From: Steromphala cineraria
Lineage: Eukaryota; Mollusca; Gastropoda; Trochida; Trochidae
Reading direction: 5' to 3'
NCBI GenBank assembly: GCA_916613615.1
Contig: OU744725.1
Location: 12,984,253 to 13,048,252 of the forward strand
DNA length: 64,000 bases
Positions 13,695 to 23,529 of this stretch are shown piece after piece. The notes beneath the pieces were generated by a model. It worked only from the letters and a program-made list of their open reading frames with translations, searched no databases and was not told the origin of the DNA. Numbering within the stretch: position 1 is the first letter of the stretch; each line of letters opens with the position of its first letter. The translations under genes were made by a program, and so were the position numbers.

Positions 13695-14054
13695 TTAAAG
13701 GGACAGTAGCACGTTTAAGGGGGAATATAAGGTGCTGTCAGGAAAATGAAAATAATAGTTCTAATTGAAAGACAATGTATTTTAACTAAATGAAGCATAA
13801 ATACATCAAATATATAATGTCAAGTTCGGCCATGTGATTCCTCTTTCTGACAAAAAATTAATTAGAGGTGTTCACAAAAAAATGGCCGCCAAAGGTCTTT
13901 ATGTGAATCTTTATAATTTGTTCTCTGACTATGGATGATTGGATTGTGTAATGATATTTTTGACACTATCAAAATAATACATTAAGCATTGACGTACATT
14001 TATTAGTGTACAAATAACATATATTTTTCAAAAAACGTGCTGCTGCTCCTTTAA
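13695..14054. mobile_element. TTAA-bounded MITE, family 1 (opposite orientation)
   Basis: TTAA, then AGGGACAGTAGCACGTTTAA on the left. On the right, AAAACGTGCTGCTGCTCCT and TTAA. The interior matches the family in reverse orientation relative to the copy at 7541. The homologous point in copy A (about 4897) shows a single TTAA, compatible with an unoccupied site, but the flanks there are diverged. Confidence 0.85.
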
Positions 14055-14422
14055 GTTTGATGTGTTTTAAAAGTTATGAATGTAAGTTGTGAATTAACAC
14101 AAAAACATTATGTTACTATTTGAAATGGGCAAAATTATAGAGATTTGAAACTTTCGTCAATGTGTCTGTGTCAAAGTAAAGGCTTTAAAATAAGCGACTA
14201 ATCAATTAGAATACTGATAAGGGATTTTTGTAAAAAAAATCTATTTGTCTTTTAAGATTATATAGGAAATGAGAAATTCATTAGAAGATCTTTACGACAA
14301 CTTTCATTCATTATGAAGGGTTTCTGAACAATGCGCATGCGTTATGTATATCCAATTTAATATTAGTTGTGTTTCTTATCACATGTTGTGAATTAGAAAT
14401 CAGCTTTTGATTTCCATGTCTT

Positions 14423-16228
14423 CAGTAGTATAGTGATGATCATCTCACCCGACTTGGAGAGCCGGAAGTGGGAGAGCCGGAAGTAGAGCAGGAAATTATG
14501 AATTAGATAATATTTAATGATATGTGATTACAATTATTAATTTGATAATATTTTATGATATATGATGGAAAATTATTAATAACGCAATATGATTTAATGA
14601 ATAGTGTTTGTGAAATGTAGAGTGATAAAACAGGAATCATTTGAAAAGCATATGATTATGTCCAGCATAAATAATGTGTGACTGTTGACTGAAGCCCGCC
14701 AAACAAAACCAGGTCTTACCTACTTCCTGGTCAGCTCTATCCAGGGAACGTGCTTATTATAAAGTCCACTTGACTAATCTTTCTGGTGTAACAGATATTT
14801 GTGTGTGTTGAAAAACAAGATTTACAATGTTTACCATATAAATTGAATCAAACTCCTCCTGGAATTAATGATGTAAGAAATGATGATGCAAGTAAGAACT
14901 AAGAATTAAGATAAACATTAATCCTTAAGAACTGCATTTAACTATATATATTTATATATATAATCCTAATGTATCTTTCTGTTAGATTATAAGTGAAATG
15001 AAGTTTATCAAACACCTTTTTATTTTGTGAGTACATAATACACTTTAGGTCTTATGTCTTTAGTTATTCTTAAAATATATGAAAAGAAAATTTATCTTTT
15101 CTATCATTCCAGGTTGTCATTGAACTGATCTTTGATGAATATCATTGAGAGAACATGAAAGGATGAGTCAATAATTATAAAGAATCATAATTTATTTTGT
15201 TTCATGTTTTTAAATGTCGGTACTATCACAGATGAGATATATAAATGTGAACATGGCATCACAAATTATTACTAAAAGTATCTTAATGGAATGAATGTGC
15301 AAGGTTATAAATGTGATAAAATAACATTATTATTGATAATAAACTGAAGAGAATGAAATATTCGACTCATTGATTGAGCTAAAGATTCATCATAAAGCTT
15401 GTATAGTTATCTTATTAAATGATTGAATGAAATTTGATTGAAAAGAGCATTTGTATAAATATACAATTAATTTAACTAAAAAATGAATGTATTTCTAGTG
15501 ATTATAACATGTGAATGTGAAAGAATGAATTAAAATGAAAGTGTCAAAAGACAAGCCAAACCTCGACCACAGACTTGGGTCGGGTTTTTAAAATGGGTGA
15601 CCCTCAGATAGATTTTATTTCCAGCTATGACAATTACACCCGAACACTGCATGATCTGCATGAAAAAACATTGAATAGAACTGGATTTGGAAATATATTT
15701 TGAATGACCAGTTATTTATTGCTCTGTTCTATATTTATTCAGATTTTGGTAGCATAATGTTGATCAGTTATTGCGTTATTAATAATTTTCCATCATATAT
15801 CATAAAATATTATCAAATTAATATTGATAATTACCGGCTCTACCTTTGGCTCTACTTCCATGTGCGTCCACCTTCCACTGTTTTCATGTTCACAAAGCTA
15901 GAGTCGCAGTGCAGGACGTGACTTCTCATAATAGAGAGAGAGGGGTTCAGTGTTAGCTTGTCCGTCTCAACCTTGTGGAATGTAACACCTTGCTTACACA
16001 GTATACTTATGTTAAACACGTTTTAATGTAGTTATTCAACCTTTATATCATTTATATACTTTAAATGATTCTTAATTTATCAATCTATATTTACAATCGC
16101 TATTCATTCAATTCATATTGCGTTATTAATAATTGTAATCACATATCATTAAATATTATCTAATTCATAATTTCCTGTTCTACTTCCGGCTCTCCAAATC
16201 GGGTGAGATGATCATCACTATACTACTG
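14423..16228. mobile_element. 1.8-kb element with long terminal inverted repeats
   Basis: The left end CAGTAGTATAGTGATGATCA is the exact complement of the right end. The inverted repeat extends over about 120 bp, including GGAGAGCCGGAAGTAGA. A second, inner inverted pair links about 14527-14605 with 15763-15835. The flanks read TCTT on both sides. The homologous place in copy A (ccatgtcctaacac, about 5308-5321) lacks the insert. No transposase frame is visible, so it is non-autonomous or decayed. Confidence 0.8.
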
Positions 16229-16379
16229 TCTTCACATATATTGTAAATATGCCTCTAATGATGAGGCACACGAATCCTTCAAAGACTTTGGAATGATAAA
16301 TAGCTTCAAAGTCTTCAATCATAACATCCTGAACCTATTAATATCATATCTGTATTTGTGATATGAAAACATTTAAATA

Positions 16380-16836
16380 AATTAAGCTCAATCTTTAAAA
16401 AAAGTGATATAGTGGGAGAACATTTATCAGGAGTGGTAGTTCAGACGAATCAGGATTAGATTATCATTGATACTTTATATCAATCTTTCTGCACAAGATA
16501 ACTCGATCAAAACTTTGCTTTTGTGTGCTTTAGGTACTGACTGAATAGTTTTCGCTTTATCTAATTATGTGTAATCCATTTAAAACATCATCTATAATAC
16601 CTAACATAACAATAGAAAATAACTTCAAATTCTATGTCGTGTTATGAAAATAAAATATAAAAAATTAAGCTCAATCTTTTAAAAGGTTATATACTTTTTG
16701 TTAAGGAAACGGGAGGGCATTTTTCAGGAGTTGTAGTTCAGATGAATCAGGATTAGATTATCATTGATACTTTACAATCTATCTTCACAAGATTACTTGA
16801 TCTAAACTTTGCTTTTGTGTGCTTTATGTACTGACT
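16380..16836. repeat. Direct duplication of ~165 bp
   Basis: The segment 16380-16540 (from aattaagctcaatctt to gtgctttaggtactgact) recurs at 16668-16836 with modest divergence. The second copy is then interrupted by the element at 16838-17254, after which the collinear sequence resumes (tctcactttatctaaata). Confidence 0.8.
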
Positions 16837-16837
16837 A

Positions 16838-17254
16838 CAGTAAAACCTGGTTATAATGCCACCATTTATCCAAGGGAAAATACGCCACTATATCCAGGTT
16901 GGCATTACACCCAGAAGCATGTTGGCTAAAAAAGCCACTTCTTAAAAAAGTGATGAAACAATTTGAGGAAAGTAGAACGTTACTCAAGTAATAAAAGCCT
17001 ATTAACCTACCTATTCAATACGCACCCAGTGTTAATTGATTTGAGTCACAACCTTTATTATCTAAAGCAATTTCCTAAACAGTTTTCATTGGTATAATAG
17101 TAAGGGAAAATTGACCTTTGTTCCAAAAAGCATTGTCAAATGGTGACTATATCCAGTTTTGCAATTATAACCGGTGAGATTTAAGGGCAGGCAAAACATG
17201 ACATTACTTCCAGTTTGGCATTATCACCAGGGGCATGTTTACGAGGGGTTACTG
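16838..17254. mobile_element. Short TIR element, pogo-like ends
   Basis: It begins CAGTAAAACCTGGTTATAAT and ends GGGGTTACTG, giving a short imperfect terminal inverted repeat. CCAGGTTGGCATTA-like motifs recur inside. It interrupts the second copy of a local duplication, which fixes the boundaries approximately. The CAGTA start next to TA resembles pogo/Tigger-type non-autonomous elements; this is inference. Confidence 0.65.
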
Positions 17255-17632
17255 TTTATAAGTCTCACTTTATCTAAATACGTGTAATCCATTTCAACAT
17301 CGTCTGTAATATCTAAGTAGAAAATAACTTGCAGATAGAGGACAAGCCCCATCGCCTTCAATAGACCACTTAAATCATATAACAATAACAAACCAAGAGG
17401 AGAAATGCATGTTTTAGATCATGATATTAGAAATGATAATTAGAAATTTAGAAATGTAATCATAAAAAGTTACTATGGTACATTATTTTCCAAGAAGCAT
17501 TGCCTTTCCTACGAATTAAGATTCAATAACCGTTGTCCTTGCTTATAAGAAAAACCCAAAGAAATTCAGTTCACGTTCTTATTGGTAAGTTCAAACATTA
17601 GATTCGGTAAAAAACGATGCTCTGGTCTTATT

Positions 17633-17682
17633 AGCAGCCCCGTCTAAGGACGGGGCTGCTATCAGTTTTTGTGAAGTTTCCA

Positions 17683-17713
<31 letters not shown>

Positions 17714-18920
17714 GCCGCCGCACTCGTACTACTAGCTATAACTTTTTTCCCCTAAGCTTTCCAGAACTCTTATTCATACCTTACTTCTCATACCTCGGGG
17801 GAACGATTTTGACACGTTCACTTTCAAGGTCAAAGGTCAAGGTCACGAGCTATGTATTCACACTAAGAATTCCTTGTAAACGCGATAACTTGAAAAGTTT
17901 TTGTGCTATGAAGCTCTAACTTGGTATATATCATCCTTGGAAAAGTAAAAAATTTTGAAAAGGTTTTGGCTACAATCCGTCAAAGGTCAAGGTCACAGCA
18001 AGGTCATGACGTAAGCATGTTTTAGCGAAAATGCTTTATTTTAACTATGAACACTTTTAATCAATACATGATTGTTATACTCAAAAAAAAGTGTTCAATG
18101 ATTGTGTGACCTTGAAGGTCAAAGGTCAAGGTCATGAGATATGAGTTATTACAAAATGCACTAAATTGGGGTATAACTTTATCCCATTTAGCTTTTCAGA
18201 ACTCATGAACATGTCTAAATGTTAATACTTCCAGGGAATCATTATGACATGTTCACTTTCAAGTTCAAAGGTCAAGGTCACGAGTTATAAAATCACCACA
18301 AAATTCTTTGTAAACACGGTAACTTGAAAAGTTTTTGTGCTATGAAGCTCTAACTTGGTATATATCATCCTTGGAAAAGTAAAAAATTTTGAAAAGGTTT
18401 CGGCTACAATCTGTCAAAGGTCAAGGTCACAGCAAGGTCATGACTTAAGCATGGTTTAGCGAAAATGCTTAATTTTAACTATGATCACTTTTAATCAATA
18501 CATGATTGTTATACTCAATAAAAAGTGTTCAATTATTGTGTGACCTTGAAGGTCAAAGGTCAAGGTCATGAGATATGAGTTATTGCAATTCCTTGTAAAC
18601 ACAATAACTTGAAAAGTTTTTGTGCTATGAAGTTTAGATTTTGTATATATTATCTCTTGAGAAGTACAACATTTTCAAAATGTTTTGGGTACTAACTGTC
18701 GAAGGTCAAGGTCACAGCAAGGTCAACATATATGGAGAAAATGGATTAATTGTATTTTTAACAGTTTATTTCATTACAATAATGTTATACTCAATGAAAT
18801 GTGTTCATTGATTGTGTGACCTTGAGTGTCAAAGGTCAAGGTCACGAGAAAATTCCCAATTTGGTGAGGCCTGTAAAAGGCGGAACAGGGTAAGGCGAAA
18901 CCCAAAGTTCCGGGGCTGCT
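17633..18920. mobile_element. 1.3-kb repeat element rich in AGGTCA motifs
   Basis: The ends AGCAGCCCCG and CGGGGCTGCT form a 10-bp inverted repeat. The left end also holds a hairpin (CCCCGTC ... GACGGGG). Internally, diverged tandem units start with CTTGTAAACRCGRTAACTTG near 17873, 18306 and 18592. Each contains AAAGGTCAAGGTCAC on the plus strand. No transposase is seen. Confidence 0.7.
17684..17720 (+). repeat. (CCG)n microsatellite
   Basis: About 12 CCG units with one interruption, in the left part of the AGGTCA-rich element. The Pro/Arg-rich open frame across it is a composition artefact. Confidence 0.9.
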
Positions 18921-19780
18921 CTGCTTTTGCGGTATCCCGCAAACGCTAATCTAGTTTTAAACAGGTTTTCTTAGGTTGTTGAAATATCACCTGCTCCAGA
19001 GAGTTTCTGGTACTAGTTCATACTGATTAATAGTGTGTACTTGTCTGAACAGAAGGATCAATGCCTGTCAAAGAAGAATTTACGAAAATGTAAGTTAATC
19101 ACCTTAAAGAATGGTATCGTGTGGAGGGGTGAAGTTCCTTCCAAGCAAACAATAAAATATATTCAACTAATGGTTCGTGCTCTTGATATGCTACACATTT
19201 CAGAAAAATATTATGATTGTGTTTATGTTCTAGAATTGTTGTATAGAATATATTATATCCTTGTATGTTTATCTATGCAATCTATCAAACTGCAAATAAT
19301 CTCTAGAAAACCGAAAATGACTCTTACGCAAAAATCACGTCATGATCTGCCTTCTTTCCTGTCTGTAGGATCTTGAACACAAATACAAATATATTGTATG
19401 TAATGAACACATTTTGAATATACATGACCATGTTCTTTGCGTATCTTGGTTACACAAACTTATGTTCCCGTCTTGATTCACACTTGGGTGAAAGTTATCG
19501 AACTACAAATGAGACCGCCGCACGTTTAATCGATCTTGTTTTAACAGTCTGAAATTTCCCATTGTACCACATCAACTGCCTGACGCCTCTCGACCTTCGA
19601 TCAATGGCATAACAAAGAGTATGGAAAGTTTAGGTAAAGTTCTCCAAAACTCTTAAATATTCTCTTTTTTATAAAAAGCAATCAGAGCTACAACCATTTG
19701 CACTTGCATATCAGACAGTAATCAGTGGGATTTCTTTGTGGGCACTGTCTGAGTTTGTTCAGAATTTTAACGAAAAGTAC

Positions 19781-20189
19781 AAAAAGTTTATTGGGTTTGC
19801 ATCTTATGAATGTTGTGAAACCTTTTCCCTGTAGGTTCTTATAAGGCTTTATTTGTACCATGAATCATAATGCTTTTAAAGTTTCCTAAAAGTGAAAATG
19901 TGATCAAATAATCCATATTTCGACTATCATTTAATTTGACGTCCTTGCTGTCATGAAGTTCATGAGCGAGAACCAAAAGAGAAAAAATCTTCACCCAAAT
20001 TAAATCAAGTTGCGTAATTTTTATATTTAAATTTCGTGTGTCCTCATTTTTCCTCTGAAAGGCATGTATCATGAAGTACTTTCACAAACATACATACGGA
20101 TTTAGTTACACACATATTTGTGATATTGATGTTAATGATAAGATGTGAATAATAGGGCTCTGCCAGCAATGATAGTGCACTTGACCATA
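19781..20189. other. Non-coding spacer
   Basis: Nothing recognisable was seen between the end of the segmental duplication and the first GGGGCAAAG element. Confidence 0.4.
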
Positions 20190-21250
20190 TTAGAGGAGAC
20201 CAGGGCAAAGTGACTAAGCGTTATTACTCCTTAACGATCGACAGGTGGCGTGGTTTGTCATTATCAACCAATGAAAGCAAACGTTCCATCGTTAGCGTGA
20301 GTTGAAGACTTACCATTGCAAAAAAATGAAAAAATGTCCGAATTCCAATATTTCATACAGACACAAAACGCAACTTTTAACTCTAGAGCACCTATTACAC
20401 AAAAATATATTACCTATTTATTGAATAAGGAAATCAAATGCTACTCTCAAAGGAGCAAAGTGAGCCGGGGGGGAGCGCTTTGCCCCGAATTATCTAAGAT
20501 ATTTCTTTTTGGTCAACACATTATAGTGTCAGAGTTATCGATTTGTTTTCATAATTAAATATCGTAAAGTAGAATTGTAATTTTCATTCTATAATTTTCT
20601 TGTATTTTTAAACATTGATATAAAAAAAATGAAGTATAAAATAGGATTATAGGATTTTAGTTTCATTTAGAAACACAAATGTTGTCTTTGGTCTTTTAAC
20701 ATTAATTTGTTATTCATCATATATTTTGTTTTATCCCTAAACGTCTAAGAAGATAGGCATTATTGGCAAGTCCGACAGAGATTAGATGTTTGTAAAATGT
20801 TAAATTTGTCTTTAAAACCAATCGATTTCTTTAATTATTTCTTTCATACATTTACTGGTTTCTGATAGCAAATAAATTCAATTATCAAGACTCCCATGGT
20901 TCTTAGAAATTCGTATATAGTAATCATGTTAGCTTTTGATAAGAACTTCGAAAATATAGTTCCATGGCATATAAAAACATATTTTGTCCTTCTTTGCATG
21001 AACCAAGGTTTATATTATTTGTTTGGTTTACATACATGTAAGGATGTCTGTGAGCTGCATGGCACGTTTAAAAAACTTGTTTGTATGGTAAGGGCTTATT
21101 GTAGGTGTTTGACATATCGCATTTGTGTGTCATTTCGCATGGGGCGCTTTGCCCCAAACTACGGGGCAAAGTGCACCGCCTTTGTCGATATACATTTTCG
21201 CTAAAATCTCTTTATGCAGGCATGATAGGTTAAAAATAGTCATACTATAA

Positions 21251-21387
21251 GTTGTATGCTTCTCACGAGGGTAATACGGTCTGATGTACCATCTTTGTAG
21301 AAATGTTGCACGAGCCGTTAGGCGAGGGCTGACATTTCTACAAAGATGGTACATCAGACCGTATTACCCGAGGGAGAAGCATACAAC
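21251..21387. repeat. Long hairpin, 56-bp arms, at the transposon edge
   Basis: The arms 21251-21306 and 21332-21387 pair with about 3 mismatches around a 25-base loop. They include GGTCTGATGTACCATCTTTG. A second copy of the same hairpin lies at 60919-61055. It sits within 5 bases of the insertion junction, downstream of the recombinase gene. Confidence 0.95.
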
Positions 21388-21870
21388 GTATTTATCTTAC
21401 CGTAATAATTCATTCTTCTCATTTTCAAAACAAAATCCTCCCTTTTATGTAAGCTTTGGTGAATTGCCGAACTCTTAGATTTCGAACGTTAGTGAAGAAC
21501 TTGGGTTTTAATGTGATGAACAGTTGATGCAACTATACAAGTTAAATGTGTTTGTATATTGGTAATATCTACATGAGAAATAACGGAGGAGGATTATTCC
21601 TATATGGTGTTTCACAAAAGACATAAGGCAGAACGGAACGTTGATATAAACCTTTAATAGATAACATCACCATGTCATTTTTTCATATTTGAAACTGTCA
21701 TGAATTGAAATACTCAACAAATGTTAACACTGGATAATGCAACGAGTCCAATCAATGAAAGTATGGATACGTGTTTAACGTTCAGTTTTCACAAGCAAAA
21801 ACACAAACAATAACAAACATCAGCTGACCGATCAGCTGGTACATTTGCCGAACTTTGCGAAGTTGAGTGT

Positions 21871-23178
21871 TCATTTCCTTACAATGACGTTAACGTTCTG
21901 AATGGTGCAGTTCTGGAACATCGATGATGTCTGATTCATTTTGACATTAGCTTGATTGTTGAGAACCGAATAATCACAAAACAGATCGTTTATATCCAAG
22001 TCTTCTAAGAAAGCCAGCTGGTTTCCTTCTTGGTTTGTACTCTGATTTATCGGCAGCAATGATGTCTCCCCCGACCTTGAACTTGTTACGGCTTTGACAG
22101 AACTTTCGAAAGAATTTTGCTCAATAGCTGAAGTGGATGGTCGCATGCCACAGGATAAAGCGTGGCTCATTTGCATCTTTTCTCGGTTTGATACCCGTTG
22201 ATAAACAGCAAGCGAACTTACGCTTTTGTGTCCAGTGACGCTCATGATTTGAGCGCTTGCAAATCGGTCCCGAGTGAGGATTGTCGCCCCTGTCGCCCTG
22301 ATGCAGTGATTCGTGTAAATCTGTGAAAGTCCGCAACGTTTACTCATGTTCTTCATGAAAGAGGCCAGTGTGTTTTTGCCAAATGGTTTTAGACAGTACC
22401 ACACAACGTCAGTATCACAGAAACTCTCTCTCGGATATTGCCACAGTCTATCACTATCAGGATGTAGCTTACTGATGTAAGTACTAAAGGATGCCACGGG
22501 ACAAGAGGGAGATCCAGGTTGTTCCATCATGATACCGCCAAAGGATTCCTTGTCGTCACGGTGATTCTTGGTGAGTTCCCCTTCATTTTTCTGAACGAAT
22601 CTCAGTCCAGTTTCTGGGTCCGTCATGATGGCAAATGTAGATTTCTTCATTTTTTCCATGTTTTCAACACCGCGACGGAAAAAGTAGAACCTAATATCAA
22701 ACTGTACCTTGTTCGACAAACCGTAGGGAGTGTTAGTGTTCATATGGATTGACGAATACAGCTTTTCTCTGTCGCACTCTGAAATCACTTGCTTGTGTTC
22801 TGTTTCACCTTTACCGGCGGCCTTCAACTCCAACATTGACGTTTTGAACGACTCGTTAGCATCATTAAATCTGGGGTCCTTGATTATGTCAAAATCCTCG
22901 CAGTATGGAGGGGATTTCAAATATCTGTTCAAACTGTGCCTGATATTCTCCAGGGTCGATGTCTTGTATTGGTCTCCAGTCTTCGTACGAATATCCATGT
23001 AGAAATGGCACAGCGTCGACGTCCTCAAAATTAGGATTTGGCCCTTTTCTGTCAAGTACTCTCGCAGAATCTTCGCCGATGAGAAGTTTGATTTTCTCGT
23101 ATTGTCAGGTATGACTTTCGATCGTTTTTCGAGGATTTCTTCGTGAGAATGTGAAGTGAAGCGCTTATTTGTCGCCAT
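21871..23178 (-). CDS. Tyrosine recombinase (Crypton / DUF3504-like)
   Basis: This intact 435-codon intronless gene would encode a site-specific tyrosine recombinase that cuts and rejoins DNA through a covalent 3'-phosphotyrosine, here for its own transposon. The C-terminal half carries the expected catalytic set: Arg168 or Arg169 in FFRRGVENM, His291-x-x-Arg294 in NHCIRAT, His317 in TGHKS and the candidate nucleophile Tyr326 in AVYQRVS; Lys204 may be the hairpin lysine. Residues about 1-100 resemble a core-binding domain, and a Ser/Asn/Gln-rich tail follows residue 345. The closest known relatives are Crypton transposases and the host proteins derived from them (KIAA1958, ZMYM2-4, KCTD1). 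The first Met, MATNKRF, lies 265 bases inside the element edge. ATTAAA at 21653-21658 (complement) could serve as a poly(A) signal. The absence of frameshifts or stops suggests recent activity; activity itself is untested. Confidence 0.85.
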   Translation of the reverse strand: MATNKRFTSHSHEEILEKRSKVIPDNTRKSNFSSAKILREYLTEKGQILILRTSTLCHFYMDIRTKTGDQYKTSTLENIRHSLNRYLKSPPYCEDFDIIKDPRFNDANESFKTSMLELKAAGKGETEHKQVISECDREKLYSSIHMNTNTPYGLSNKVQFDIRFYFFRRGVENMEKMKKSTFAIMTDPETGLRFVQKNEGELTKNHRDDKESFGGIMMEQPGSPSCPVASFSTYISKLHPDSDRLWQYPRESFCDTDVVWYCLKPFGKNTLASFMKNMSKRCGLSQIYTNHCIRATGATILTRDRFASAQIMSVTGHKSVSSLAVYQRVSNREKMQMSHALSCGMRPSTSAIEQNSFESSVKAVTSSRSGETSLLPINQSTNQEGNQLAFLEDLDINDLFCDYSVLNNQANVKMNQTSSMFQNCTIQNVNVIVRK

Positions 23179-23529
23179 TGTTTTGACAGGTGAACGCCGA
23201 CAAACGAATGTTTACGTATATACTCTTAGCATCACATGCATCCACAATGTTAAGAAGACAATAACGTTAGCCGAAACCGCAGTCGCTGTATGGAGCTTAA
23301 CTAATAGAGTTCGGCAAATAGAAGTTGTTATGACAGCGGGTAATATTTTTTCCAGTTGTCACCCTCCTGGAGGAGTGACACGGAAATTTGTTAAAGCTGC
23401 ATTGACCAATGAAATTAAAGTATTTTACATAAAGGTAAGATAAAATAGTTTCTCTGATGAGAATTAGAGACATGCTGCAAGTTGCATTCTAAACATGTTA
23501 ATATGCCCAGAATACACGCCTATATGTTA

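Larger units (their letters stand above)
13140..19780. repeat. Segmental duplication, copy B (enlarged by insertions)
   Basis: This is the counterpart of 4440-9260. Its extra length is explained by a MITE (13695-14054), a 1.8-kb TIR element (14423-16228), an internal duplication (16380-16836), a pogo-like element (16838-17254) and a 1.3-kb AGGTCA-rich element (17633-18920). The 113-codon frame at 19035-19376 is not preserved in copy A, so I do not call it a gene. Confidence 0.7.
21246..23443 (-). mobile_element. Crypton-type tyrosine-recombinase DNA transposon
   Basis: A 2.2-kb insertion in copy 1 of the GGGGCAAAG repeat. Both other copies (near 29225, and near 45945 in reverse) read straight through GTCATACAATAGTTT, which is the unoccupied site. 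The insert carries one intronless minus-strand recombinase gene, a 137-bp hairpin at its left edge, and an inverted pair TTATCTTACC (21392-21401) / GGTAAGATAA (23434-23443), the latter ending exactly at the right junction. No long target duplication is visible, as expected when a tyrosine recombinase mediates insertion. Confidence 0.85.
20190..23529. mobile_element. GGGGCAAAG repeat, copy 1, split by a transposon
   Basis: The left part (20190-21245) and right part (23444-23529) together match the complete copy at 28079-29335. The left terminus reads TTAGAGGAGACCAGGGCAAAG. The outer right inverted repeat is lost. The break between halves falls exactly where the tyrosine-recombinase element is inserted. 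This copy also lacks about 18 bp next to its left end (cgcgccgtcggggcaaag). Confidence 0.85.

Noticed and set aside
17671..17919. Pro/Arg-rich 82-codon frame
   Set aside because: It starts in a (CCG)n microsatellite and continues in a repeat element.
20896..21204. 102-codon frame upstream of the recombinase element, and its counterpart near 45991-46173
   Set aside because: Both lie in the GGGGCAAAG repeat. The frames are not preserved between copies, and the complete copy 2 has no equivalent.
22519..23002. Plus-strand frames opposite the recombinase gene
   Set aside because: They are antisense shadows of the 435-codon gene, with no features of their own.
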